A DNA stretch of 64,000 bases from Pedobacter aquatilis (GTDB lineage Bacteria > Bacteroidota > Bacteroidia > Sphingobacteriales > Sphingobacteriaceae). Below the pieces are notes generated by a model. The model was not told the DNA's origin and made no database searches. It saw nothing but the letters and a program-made list of their open reading frames with translations. The translations under genes and the position numbers were made by a program. The stretch spans positions 434,001 through 498,000 of the forward strand of contig NZ_JAUFPW010000012.1 in assembly GCF_030409415.1 (NCBI RefSeq), in the 5' to 3' direction. Shown one piece after another: positions 27,411-35,232 of this stretch; position 1 is the first letter of the stretch, and every line of letters starts with the position of its first letter.

Positions 27411-28154
27411 ATGAAGATATCTATCATAACTGTTGTATTTAATGGCGAAGCGTTTTTAGATAAATGCATAGAATCAGTAATAAATCAAAGTTATGCTGAT
27501 ATAGAATATATACTGATTGACGGTGCTTCTACCGATACTACAATTAGTATAATAAATAAATATAGAAAGAAAATCAGTAAATTGATTTCAGAACCCGACA
27601 ACGGTCTATATCACGCCGTTAATAAAGGAATAAATTTAGCTTCTGGCGAAATCATTGGTTTGTTAAATGCTGATGATATGCTTGCAGATAATACCGTAAT
27701 CACTCAAATTGTAAACTTATTTAAAGAAGATTCAGAACTAGAAGCGGCTTATGGTGATTTAAATTACATTCATCCAAATACTTTAAAAATTATAAGAAAA
27801 TGGAAATCTAAACAGGCTGATAAAAGAGATTTAATAAATGGTTGGATGCCTGCCCATCCAACATTATATGTAAAAAAAAGCATCTTTAAAAAGTATGGAA
27901 ACTATGCTTTAGATTTAGGCACAGCAGCCGATTACGATTTAATGCTTAGGTTATTATATGTACATAGTATAAAAGCTCAATACCTGCCAATACTTATGGT
28001 AAATATGCGCATTGGTGGATTGAGCAATGGAAGTTTGAAAGGAATTTTAATGGCGGCTAAGAATGATTTAACTGCGCTTAAAAGAAATAATCTGCCTTTT
28101 CCATTGCTGGCATTATTAAAAAAGAAATTTGCAAAAATTACCCAGTTTCTGTAA
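27411..28154 (+). CDS. Family 2 glycosyltransferase, WcaE-like
   Basis: This 247-residue GT2 enzyme has MKISIITVVFNG, IDGASTDTT at residues 36-44, SEPDNGLYHAVNKGI at 60-74 and the metal motif NADD at 86-89. The DGxYDAMNKG-like element is typical of the WcaE/colanic-acid type of small GT2 proteins (family knowledge). It is the first plus-strand gene after the polysaccharide operon and is upstream of a HEPN/MNT pair. It may belong functionally to the same polysaccharide pathway, separated by an inversion or insertion. Confidence 0.88.
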   Translation: MKISIITVVFNGEAFLDKCIESVINQSYADIEYILIDGASTDTTISIINKYRKKISKLISEPDNGLYHAVNKGINLASGEIIGLLNADDMLADNTVITQIVNLFKEDSELEAAYGDLNYIHPNTLKIIRKWKSKQADKRDLINGWMPAHPTLYVKKSIFKKYGNYALDLGTAADYDLMLRLLYVHSIKAQYLPILMVNMRIGGLSNGSLKGILMAAKNDLTALKRNNLPFPLLALLKKKFAKITQFL

Positions 28155-28203
28155 GTCTGCTTTTCTTGTTGTTACAGTTAAAATAATAAGGTAAATTTGT
28201 TTT

Positions 28204-28515
28204 ATGACAAATATGGTTTCCAATAAACAAGCCCTTTTTTCTACTCTATTAGTCAACCGCAAAATGATTAAATCTTTTGGTGTGTCTAAACTTGGTGTTT
28301 TTGGCTCTTTCATAACTGGAAATCTAAAAACGAATAGTGATGTAGATTTTCTTGTCGAATTTCTTCCAGAAGAAAAGAGTTACGATAATTACTTGAATCT
28401 TTCATACTATCTTGAGGGACTACTCGGAAGAAAGGTGGAACTAGTTACACCGCAATCCCTAAGTAAACATATTGGGCCCTATATTTTAAATCAAACAGAA
28501 TATGTTGCTATCTAA
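28204..28515 (+). CDS. MNT-type nucleotidyltransferase antitoxin (MntA-like)
   Basis: This 103-residue minimal nucleotidyltransferase has GSFITGN (G34, S35) followed by SDVDFLV with D46 and D48, the GS...DxD active-site pattern. In characterised HEPN/MNT systems the antitoxin AMPylates a tyrosine near the HEPN active site and thereby blocks its RNase activity. The downstream HEPN gene overlaps it by 14 bp, the usual arrangement. The MNT domain here keeps its catalytic residues, so the enzyme mode of neutralisation is plausible. Confidence 0.85.
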   Translation: MTNMVSNKQALFSTLLVNRKMIKSFGVSKLGVFGSFITGNLKTNSDVDFLVEFLPEEKSYDNYLNLSYYLEGLLGRKVELVTPQSLSKHIGPYILNQTEYVAI

Positions 28516-28837
28516 TATTGAATTACTAAATCATATAATAGACGAAATATCATTTATCGAAGAAGCAACTAAAAATAAAGTTAAGAATGAGGTTATCTAT
28601 GATCCTATATTGTCTCGTGCAATTATAAGAAGCCTGGAAATTATTGGCGAAGCATGCAGGAAGGTAGATCCTGATTTTAAGATTATTCATCCAAATATTG
28701 AATGGAGAAAAATGTCCGATACGAGGAATCGGCTAATTCATGATTATTTTGGAGTGGATTATGACATTGTATGGGATATTATAACTCAAAAATTGCCGGA
28801 TTTAAATTTTGCTATTAGAGAGATAAACCGGATATAA
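28502..28837 (+). CDS. HEPN-domain toxin (HepT-like, DUF86)
   Basis: This 111-residue helical protein carries the RX4HXY motif: R75, H80 and Y82 in TRNRLIHDYF. It is the putative RNase toxin of the two-gene module; Y82 would be the residue AMPylated by the MntA partner. Length and the SLEIIGEACRKV helix are typical for the DUF86 family. It overlaps the antitoxin gene by 14 bp. No mobile element was seen next to it, though such modules often move between genomes. Confidence 0.87.
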   Translation: MLLSNIELLNHIIDEISFIEEATKNKVKNEVIYDPILSRAIIRSLEIIGEACRKVDPDFKIIHPNIEWRKMSDTRNRLIHDYFGVDYDIVWDIITQKLPDLNFAIREINRI

Positions 28838-28974
28838 AATTCCCTAGTTTTATATTTCTTTTGCTTAAAAGGAATTGAACAACTTTGAACCTTTTTTCTT
28901 TTAGAAAAGAGCTTAAATTTTTTGATATTTATCATGCTGGGCAGAAATGCTCACGACGATGATGATGCTTTTCC

Positions 28975-28982
28975 TATATTTG
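28975..28982 (+). promoter_or_regulatory. Bacteroidota -7 box TATATTTG upstream of the WecA-like gene
   Basis: The octamer matches the TAnnTTTG -7 consensus known for Bacteroidota and ends 18 bp before the TTG start at 29001. No good TTG -33 element was found at the expected distance, so the assignment is moderate. It would drive the glycosyl-phosphate transferase independently of the HEPN/MNT pair. Confidence 0.4.
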
Positions 28983-29000
28983 TAAAAACAAACAATCATT

Positions 29001-30110
29001 TTGTTAAAGATACTGCTGGAATCCAATCCCGAACTCTTCTACATCTCTATTGCTATTTTAGCAGCCTGTATGGTCATTTTCAGCATACCCTCGGTGATAT
29101 ATTCTTCCATTAAGTATAGTCTTTTCGATACCAATGATATGCATCGAAAAAACCACAATCGAAATATATCCAGGCTAGGTGGACTCGCTATCTTTGGAAG
29201 TTTTACAATTAGCGTTTTATTGTTTTCTGCAATTGTACAGTTTAAAGAAGCTAACTTCTTGATTACGTCCTGCATTATACTTGCTGCTCTGGGTTTAAAA
29301 GATGATGTCTATGGCAGCAATACCAGCACTAAATTTTTATTGCAATTAATTGTTGCAGTTATCCTGGTTTTCTTTGGAGGTTTCAGGTTAAGTAGTTTAT
29401 ATGGAGTATTGGGTATTGCGGATATGAATATGCTTCGGGGTGGGGTGTTTTCAGTTATCTTGATTATTTTTTTAAATAATGCATTTAACCTGATTGATGG
29501 TATAGATGGACTTGCAGGGTCGATAGGCATAATCGCGAATTTATTTTTCGGTGTGTTCTTTGCCTTAATGAATCAAGTGCCTTATGCTTTTATTGCCTTC
29601 GCGCTTGCTGGGGCTATAGCAGGTTTTATTAAATACAACTGGTATCCTGCAAAAATTTTCATGGGTGATACAGGAGCACTCATCATTGGCCTGGTAACAG
29701 CAGCATTGTCGATAAAATTTATTGAACTCAGTAAGTTTACCGGTGATTCAACACCTTTTGTTTTTTCAGCTCCAGCGATTGCAGTTTCCATTCTGATTGT
29801 GCCAATATATGATTCACTTAGAATTTTTTCGGTACGAACCATTAAAGGAAAATCACCTTTTACTGGAGACAGAAATCATATTCATCATCGGCTCGAAAGA
29901 CTAGGATATAAACCTCCCCAAATTATTCTATTGACAGCAGGACTAAATATTTCGGTAATCACAATGGCCCTTCTCATGCAAGACTTGGGGAATTTCTTTT
30001 TGATTTTCTTTATAATCGGTCTTTGTATGATTTTTGATTTTGTGCTCTTTTACCGCCTGCGTAAAATGGATAATGCAAACCGCCGTAAAGAGTTATCGGA
30101 GAATTCGTAG
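29001..30110 (+). CDS. WecA/MraY-type polyprenyl-phosphate sugar-phosphate transferase
   Basis: This 369-residue multi-helix protein probably loads the first sugar phosphate on undecaprenyl phosphate to start polysaccharide synthesis. Conserved parts are GLKDDVYG (DD at 101-102), NLIDGIDGLAGSIG (163-176), KIFMGDTGALIIG (218-230) and NHIHHRLERLGYKP, the last a hallmark of the WecA branch rather than MraY. The start is TTG at 29001, chosen because the reading frame begins there and a -7 box lies just upstream. It complements the minus-strand cluster, which has no initiating transferase in view. Confidence 0.88.
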   Translation: MLKILLESNPELFYISIAILAACMVIFSIPSVIYSSIKYSLFDTNDMHRKNHNRNISRLGGLAIFGSFTISVLLFSAIVQFKEANFLITSCIILAALGLKDDVYGSNTSTKFLLQLIVAVILVFFGGFRLSSLYGVLGIADMNMLRGGVFSVILIIFLNNAFNLIDGIDGLAGSIGIIANLFFGVFFALMNQVPYAFIAFALAGAIAGFIKYNWYPAKIFMGDTGALIIGLVTAALSIKFIELSKFTGDSTPFVFSAPAIAVSILIVPIYDSLRIFSVRTIKGKSPFTGDRNHIHHRLERLGYKPPQIILLTAGLNISVITMALLMQDLGNFFLIFFIIGLCMIFDFVLFYRLRKMDNANRRKELSENS

Positions 30111-30172
30111 TCTGTCAAATAATGCTAGTAGAATCGGGCATATTTATTCCTGTACAATCTGAAAATAAACAT

Positions 30173-30180
30173 TAATTTTG
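30173..30180 (+). promoter_or_regulatory. Bacteroidota -7 box TAATTTTG upstream of gap
   Basis: The octamer fits TAnnTTTG and ends 17 bp before the gap ATG at 30198. It implies a very short leader. A -33 TTG is not obvious. Confidence 0.45.
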
Positions 30181-30197
30181 CGCTCTAATTTGAGGTA

Positions 30198-31199
30198 ATG
30201 AGAATAGCAATAAATGGCTTTGGTAGAATTGGCAGGACCTTTTTACGTTTAGCTTTGGAAGAAGGATTTGAAGTGGTGGCGATTAATGATTTATCCGAGC
30301 CGAAAACCATGGCACATCTTTTTAAATATGACTCTGTACATGGCTTATTTAAGGGAAACGTTGAAGCTCAAACAGATGCAATAGCAATTAACGGAATTTC
30401 CATTCCATTTTTTTCAATGAAGCACTGCATTCAGCTTCCCTGGGCAGCACTTAAAGTCGACATCGTAGTGGATTGTACAGGAAAAAACCTGACAAAGGAA
30501 GATGCGGAAGGTCATATTCATTCAGGGGCTAAGCAGGTCATTATCTCCGCTCCAGCGGCTGATGATATTCCAATGGTTGTACTTGGAGTAAATGATAAAA
30601 ATATTGACTTGATGAGTCCGGTTTTATCTAATGCAAGTTGTACTACTAATAATATCGCTCCAATGATAAAAATCTTAAATGATAATTGGGGAGTGGAGGA
30701 AGGTTATATTACAACCGTTCATTCTATGACGGGCGATCAAAATCTGCATGATAGTAACCATAAAGATTTGCGTAGAGCCAGGGCAGCCTCTTCTTCGATT
30801 ATACCAACAACCACAGGGGCGGCGAAAGCCATCACCCACATTTTTCCAGAACTGGAAGGAAGGTTAGGCGGTGCAGGTATACGCGTACCAGTCTTGAACG
30901 GCTCATTAACCGATTTCACCTGTATATTGAAGCAAAAAACAACAGTCGAAGAGATTAATAATGCTTTTAAAATGGCAGCTAGCAATGAATTATCAAACTT
31001 ACTAGAATACACAGAAGATCCTATTGTGTCTGTTGATGTTATCGATAATCCGCATTCCTGTGTTTTTGATGCCCAGCTGACTTCAATTGTTGGAGACCTG
31101 GTTAAGGTGGTAGGCTGGTACGATAATGAATTTGGGTACAGCAGCCGGATTGTCGATTTGATAAAGAAAATCGAAGTTTTAAAAGCGACAGAAGGCTAA
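30198..31199 (+). CDS. gap: Glyceraldehyde-3-phosphate dehydrogenase, type I
   Basis: This 333-residue enzyme oxidises glyceraldehyde 3-phosphate to 1,3-bisphosphoglycerate. The NAD-binding GFGRIG (7-12), the discriminating D31 that favours NAD over NADP, the catalytic C148 in SNASCTTNN and H175 in TTVHSMTGDQ are visible, and KVVGWYDNEFGYSSR is near the C-terminus. It is followed by a GNAT gene and pgk in the same direction, a glycolytic grouping. The TVHSMTGDQ variant of the usual IHAYTNDQ is seen in some bacterial paralogues. Confidence 0.95.
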   Translation: MRIAINGFGRIGRTFLRLALEEGFEVVAINDLSEPKTMAHLFKYDSVHGLFKGNVEAQTDAIAINGISIPFFSMKHCIQLPWAALKVDIVVDCTGKNLTKEDAEGHIHSGAKQVIISAPAADDIPMVVLGVNDKNIDLMSPVLSNASCTTNNIAPMIKILNDNWGVEEGYITTVHSMTGDQNLHDSNHKDLRRARAASSSIIPTTTGAAKAITHIFPELEGRLGGAGIRVPVLNGSLTDFTCILKQKTTVEEINNAFKMAASNELSNLLEYTEDPIVSVDVIDNPHSCVFDAQLTSIVGDLVKVVGWYDNEFGYSSRIVDLIKKIEVLKATEG

Positions 31200-31271
31200 C
31201 AATTTTGCTACTTGAAACAAACCAGAGTGAGAAAAAATTCATCTAAGGCAAAATTAACGGGAACGATTGCA

Positions 31272-31279
31272 TAAATTTG
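31272..31279 (+). promoter_or_regulatory. Bacteroidota -7 box TAAATTTG upstream of GNAT-pgk
   Basis: The octamer matches the TAnnTTTG consensus and ends 23 bp before the GNAT start at 31303. It suggests the GNAT and pgk genes have their own transcript in addition to any read-through from gap. Confidence 0.4.
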
Positions 31280-31302
31280 AAAAGCTCTGAAATTAATAAT
31301 TT

Positions 31303-31743
31303 ATGGTAAAATTCATATCAGCCCAAGAAGTACTTCCGCTTCGAAGCATGATGCTTAGAAATGGAAAATCATTTGAGCATTGCATTTTTGATGGTGATGA
31401 AGCTTATGATACTTTTCACCTTGGCTATGAGCTTGATGGAGAAATCAGGTCTATTGCTAGCTTTATGCGTAACGATTTTTTTGAAAACCAGGGTGAGGGT
31501 TATCAGTTGAGAGGTATGGCTACGCATAGTGATTATAGCGGGAAAGGTTATGGCAAGGCACTGATTGATTTCGCAATCGAATACTTGAAAGAATACAAAA
31601 CCAATTATCTGTGGTGCAATGCACGTTCGACGGCTGCACCGTTCTACGAAAAAATTGGTTTCACAAACGAATCACCAGAATTTGATATACCGGGAATTGG
31701 TTTCCATTATGAAATGAAATTAAACTTAAATCAAAATATATAA
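31303..31743 (+). CDS. GNAT family N-acetyltransferase
   Basis: This 146-residue protein has the acetyl-CoA binding segment LRGMATHSDYSGKGYGKAL and the C-terminal LWCNARSTAAPFYEKIGF, the two standard GNAT hallmarks. The acceptor is unknown. It ends 3 bp before the pgk start, so it is probably cotranslated with pgk. A role in acetylating a protein or a small amine is equally possible. Confidence 0.85.
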   Translation: MVKFISAQEVLPLRSMMLRNGKSFEHCIFDGDEAYDTFHLGYELDGEIRSIASFMRNDFFENQGEGYQLRGMATHSDYSGKGYGKALIDFAIEYLKEYKTNYLWCNARSTAAPFYEKIGFTNESPEFDIPGIGFHYEMKLNLNQNI

Positions 31744-31746
31744 AAC

Positions 31747-32940
31747 ATGAGAACAATAGACCAGTTTAACTTTAAAGATAAAAAAGCATTGATAAGGGTA
31801 GACTTTAACGTGCCTTTGGATGATAACTTTAAAATTACTGATGATAAAAGAATGCGTGCTGCGCTTCCAACTATTCAAAAAATATTAAAAGATGGCGGAT
31901 CAATAATCTTAATGTCGCATTTGGGTCGCCCTAAAGATGGCCCGACAGATAAATATTCTTTAAAGCACATCTTGGACGATTTATCTTCAATGCTGGATTT
32001 AGAAGTGAAATTTGCTGATGATTGTATTGGCGAAAGTGCCGTAAACCAGGCTCAAGATTTAGCTGCTGGTGAAGTATTGTTATTAGAAAACCTTCGTTTT
32101 TACAAAGAAGAAGAGAAGGGTGATAAAGCTTTTGCAGAAAAACTTGCTGCTTTAGGCGATGTTTATGTAAATGATGCTTTTGGTACTGCACACCGTGCAC
32201 ATGCTTCAACTGCAATTGTTGCTGAGTTTTTTCCAGATGCCAAATACTTTGGTTACTTGATGGCCTCTGAATTAGAAAATGTGGAGAAAGTGTTAAATCA
32301 TCCCGAAAGACCATTCACTGCAATTATGGGCGGCGCTAAAGTATCTGATAAAATTCTTTTAATTGAAAAATTACTGGATAAAGTAGACAACCTGATTATT
32401 GGCGGTGGTATGGCTTATACTTTCGCAAAAGCGCAGGGTGGTGAAATCGGAACATCTCTACTTGAAGCGGATAAACAGGAACTCTCTTTAGAGTTAATTG
32501 AAAAAGCTAAAGCAAAGGGTGTGAATTTAATACTTCCCCTTGATACAGTGATTGCGGATAAGTTTGCAAATGACGCCGATAAAAAAGATGTAGATTCTGG
32601 CCAGATTCCTGCAGATTGGATGGGACTTGATATTGGTCCAAAATCCGTAACCTTATTCCAAGACGTAATTAAAAACTCTAAAACTTTGCTTTGGAACGGT
32701 CCGATGGGTGTTTTTGAGATGGAAAGCTTTCAGGTTGGTACTAAAGCTGTAGCAGATGCAGTGGTTTCGGCAACCAACGATAATGGAGCATTTTCATTGA
32801 TTGGCGGTGGGGATTCTGCGGCGGCAATCGCTAAATTTGGCTTGGAAGATGAAGTAAGCTACGTTTCAACAGGTGGCGGTGCATTGCTTGAATATATGGA
32901 AGGCAAGGAATTGCCAGGCGTAAAAGCAATTAATGAATAA
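31747..32940 (+). CDS. pgk: Phosphoglycerate kinase
   Basis: This 397-residue enzyme transfers phosphate from 1,3-bisphosphoglycerate to ADP. The N-terminal substrate site [10 protein letters not shown], the SHLGRPK element (residues 57-63), the hinge [18 protein letters not shown] and the nucleotide-loop GGGDSAAA are intact, and the length is normal for bacterial Pgk. It follows the GNAT gene by 3 bp and is ended by a strong hairpin terminator. Confidence 0.97.
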   Translation: MRTIDQFNFKDKKALIRVDFNVPLDDNFKITDDKRMRAALPTIQKILKDGGSIILMSHLGRPKDGPTDKYSLKHILDDLSSMLDLEVKFADDCIGESAVNQAQDLAAGEVLLLENLRFYKEEEKGDKAFAEKLAALGDVYVNDAFGTAHRAHASTAIVAEFFPDAKYFGYLMASELENVEKVLNHPERPFTAIMGGAKVSDKILLIEKLLDKVDNLIIGGGMAYTFAKAQGGEIGTSLLEADKQELSLELIEKAKAKGVNLILPLDTVIADKFANDADKKDVDSGQIPADWMGLDIGPKSVTLFQDVIKNSKTLLWNGPMGVFEMESFQVGTKAVADAVVSATNDNGAFSLIGGGDSAAAIAKFGLEDEVSYVSTGGGALLEYMEGKELPGVKAINE

Positions 32941-32962
32941 AAAATCAGAACTGTATAAATGG

Positions 32963-32990
32963 AAGGCTCGAATTAATTTCGGGCCTTTTA
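32963..32990 (+). terminator. Rho-independent terminator after pgk
   Basis: A 10-bp stem (AAGGCTCGAA with TTCGGGCCTT, one G-T pair) with a 5-base loop is followed by TTA and further T residues. It starts 22 bp after the pgk stop. Confidence 0.75.
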
Positions 32991-33008
32991 TTTTCCAAAA
33001 AAGGTATA

Positions 33009-33140
33009 TCACATCGGATATCCATTAAGGGTCCCGTTTTCGCCATTGGATTTATGTATATCTTTTAGCACAACTGCAAAGCTTAAAACAAGCATTATAA
33101 AAATAATCATTAACCAGTCAATCACCTTCAATTTTTTCAT
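33009..33140 (-). CDS. Possible 43-residue single-pass membrane protein
   Basis: This short frame begins ATGAAAAAATTG and encodes MKKLKVIDWLMIIFIMLVLS followed by FAVVLKDIHK and a polar tail ending NGYPM. A basic N-terminus, a helix at about residues 8-26 and a charged end are typical of small membrane proteins. Nothing else supports it: no known family, and it lies alone on the minus strand between pgk and the anti-sigma remnant. Confidence 0.35.
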   Translation of the reverse strand: MKKLKVIDWLMIIFIMLVLSFAVVLKDIHKSNGENGTLNGYPM

Positions 33141-33301
33141 ATTATCCAATCAATTAGGTTTATGAGTTGAGAATTTTGTAACCTCACTCAATAAGCAGGC
33201 CAGTCATTCGACCGTAAGTGTGTTTTTGATAAATAGAAATTAGCAACTATTGATTTTGGAAATTCCGTCAAATTTGCTGTGGCCGAAGACACGACCGGAG
33301 A

Positions 33302-33469
33302 TTATAATACCAGTTCCGAATGAACAGACGGGTATAACTTTTGCACGCTTCCAACAAATAAAACTTCCTCAGCGGAGAGTGCCCCGATTAGGTGAAGTTC
33401 CAGCATACTACTTTTTATAAATTCTTTCAGCTCCATTGGTTGTATTAAGCCCTTATTTTTTGCCTTCAT
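33302..33469 (-). pseudogene. Truncated anti-sigma factor N-terminus
   Basis: The 55-codon frame encodes MELKEFIKSSMLELHLIGAL from residue 12, then SAEEVLFVGSVQKLYPSVHSEL. This matches the pattern of the N-terminal end of Bacteroidota RskA-like anti-sigma factors (an EYIESGILELYVLG-type helix, then an A.EE.. helix). A full anti-sigma factor has about 250 residues with a membrane helix, so nearly all of it is missing. It lies just downstream of a sigma-like fragment on the same strand. Confidence 0.55.
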
Positions 33470-33487
33470 GTTAAAACCGCTATCTTT

Positions 33488-33583
33488 TCAAAGATTCCCC
33501 AACAGATTGGCTGCTTCTAGGATACTAAAGCCTTCAGATAGTACTAGCTTTTGAATGCATTTATGTTCTTTCGAACGGATAGC
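33488..33583 (-). pseudogene. Possible ECF sigma factor C-terminal fragment
   Basis: An open stretch reads RSKEHKCIQKLVLSEGFSIL then EAANLLGNL before a stop. The order (acidic start, an IQ.L..EGFS helix, then EAA..LG turn) resembles sigma region 4.2, where the normal continuation would be a PLGTVKTR helix; that part is missing. It is 18 bp upstream of the anti-sigma fragment, the usual order of such pairs. The similarity is by eye and the fragment is short. Confidence 0.35.
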
Positions 33584-33647
33584 TTGTTTTTATTTAATTA
33601 AATTTGTGCGGCTCGGTATTGATTATACAGCGGAAAAAAAGATATAA

Positions 33648-34217
33648 ATGGGAATTGAACAGTTCGTGAGATTTGTTAAGGGTATAGTGTCCATCGATGA
33701 TTTGGACTTGCAATTGGTTCAATCAAAGTGCAGGCAAAAATTGATTCCAAAGGGTAAGCTATTATTAAAATGCGGTCAGGTTGCAAATCAGTATTACTTT
33801 ATCGTATCTGGCGGACTGCGGTTTTACGATGCATCGGGTGAGCAGGAAAATACAACTTGGGTTTGTTTTAAAGATGAGTTTTTTACTGAAATATCCAGCC
33901 TTCACCCTCAAAAACCTACCCGTTTCAATATCGAGGCCATAGAGGAGACTGAGTTAATTGTTATTGATAAAAAAGATATGGATTTTCTTTATGCGCACTT
34001 AAGCAGTTGGGAAGAATTCGGGCGCAAAATCTGGGAGGCTACAACTGCCAGAATGGTTGATCAATTATTGAATTTCCAGACGTTGAATGCAGAAGAGCGT
34101 TATCTGCAATTTCTTAAAAGCGGTGAGCTGGTAAGGAAAATTCCGGTAAAACAACTTGCCGCTATATTGGGTATTACACCCAATGCATTGAGCCGAATCA
34201 GGAAAAATATCAAGTGA
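33648..34217 (+). CDS. Crp/Fnr family transcriptional regulator
   Basis: This 189-residue protein has an N-terminal cyclic-nucleotide-type beta-barrel (KGKLLLKCGQVANQYYFIVSGGLR) and a C-terminal helix-turn-helix ending VKQLAAILGITPNALSRIRK. The typical arginine-serine phosphate cassette of cAMP-binding Crp is not evident, so the effector is probably something else, as in many Bacteroidota members. It lies 77 bp before the hydrolase gene on the same strand and may regulate it and itself. Confidence 0.88.
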   Translation: MGIEQFVRFVKGIVSIDDLDLQLVQSKCRQKLIPKGKLLLKCGQVANQYYFIVSGGLRFYDASGEQENTTWVCFKDEFFTEISSLHPQKPTRFNIEAIEETELIVIDKKDMDFLYAHLSSWEEFGRKIWEATTARMVDQLLNFQTLNAEERYLQFLKSGELVRKIPVKQLAAILGITPNALSRIRKNIK

Positions 34218-34294
34218 TTCATTTTCTACCTTTTGGTAGTTTTACATGAGGTTCATTGCTGTAGATTTGATTGTATCAATTAAAAACAAATCAA

Positions 34295-35224
34295 ATGACA
34301 ACATCCATTGGAACAGCGCAACAAAAATTTTCAGACAACGAGCTTATTCAGGATTTCCTGGGATTTAGCAATCATTATGTCCAGGTTAATGGCGTCCGTT
34401 TACATTACATAGATGGAGGTTTTGGTGAAGTCATAATCTGCCTGCCGGGATGGCCACAGACCTGGTATTCTTACCGAAATATTGCAATTGAATTTTCGAA
34501 AACGCATCGCGTTATTGTTGTAGATATTAGGGGAATGGGCACTTCTGGTAAACCCGAAAGAGGTTATGATAAAAAGACGATGGCAGAAGACATCAACCAA
34601 TTAATACGTTTGCTAGATTTAAAAAAAGTAACCATAATTGGTCACGATATTGGCGGAATGGTCGCGATGAGCCTGGCTTTCAATCACCCTGAAGTTGTTG
34701 GAAAATTGATTATAGCCGACGGGTTGCATCCTACCGAGGGCATATTGCAGATGCCGCTATTACCTGCACCAGGAAGTTTTGGTGAAAAAATGGATGCCAA
34801 TATGCCATATGCTTGGTGGATGGGATTTAATCAAGTGAAAGGTTTACCTGAAAAAATTCTTGAAGGTCGCTTCCGGTTTCTGATAGATTACGTTTTTGAT
34901 TATGTAATGATTGATGAAACCAAGATGAGTGAAAAGGAGCGCATGATCTATGCGGAAGCTTATGATGAGGCTGAGAGTATCAGAGCTTCCAATGCCTGGT
35001 ATCAGGCATTTGGCCAGGATATAGAGGATTCTAAAAACTATCCGCAACTTCAAATGCCTGTTTTAGGAATCGGCAGCAATGTAAGCTCGCGGTTTATGGA
35101 GATGGCGATGCCTTATGTTTGCCAAAACAGCTATTTAGTCGCGCTTGCTAACGGCGGTCATTATATGTTTGAAGAAACCCCGGAGCAGGTGGTCGATGCC
35201 ATTTATAATTTTTTAAAATCATAA
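34295..35224 (+). CDS. Alpha/beta hydrolase, epoxide hydrolase-like
   Basis: The start at the ATG at 34295 is preferred over the in-frame ATG at 34271 because the extra eight residues have no conserved content. The protein (309 residues) has LPGWPQTWYSYR, a variant oxyanion HGxP segment, the nucleophile elbow GHDIGG with Asp (about D118), and a C-terminal GGHYMFEE with the catalytic His. An Asp nucleophile points to epoxide hydrolase or haloalkane dehalogenase type chemistry. It is 8 bp from the NmrA gene. Confidence 0.85.
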   Translation: MTTSIGTAQQKFSDNELIQDFLGFSNHYVQVNGVRLHYIDGGFGEVIICLPGWPQTWYSYRNIAIEFSKTHRVIVVDIRGMGTSGKPERGYDKKTMAEDINQLIRLLDLKKVTIIGHDIGGMVAMSLAFNHPEVVGKLIIADGLHPTEGILQMPLLPAPGSFGEKMDANMPYAWWMGFNQVKGLPEKILEGRFRFLIDYVFDYVMIDETKMSEKERMIYAEAYDEAESIRASNAWYQAFGQDIEDSKNYPQLQMPVLGIGSNVSSRFMEMAMPYVCQNSYLVALANGGHYMFEETPEQVVDAIYNFLKS

Positions 35225-35232
35225 ATAAAACA

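Noticed and set aside
28922..29113. 63-codon plus-strand frame before and within the WecA-like gene
   Set aside because: It overlaps the true start of the transferase in another frame and has no conserved content.
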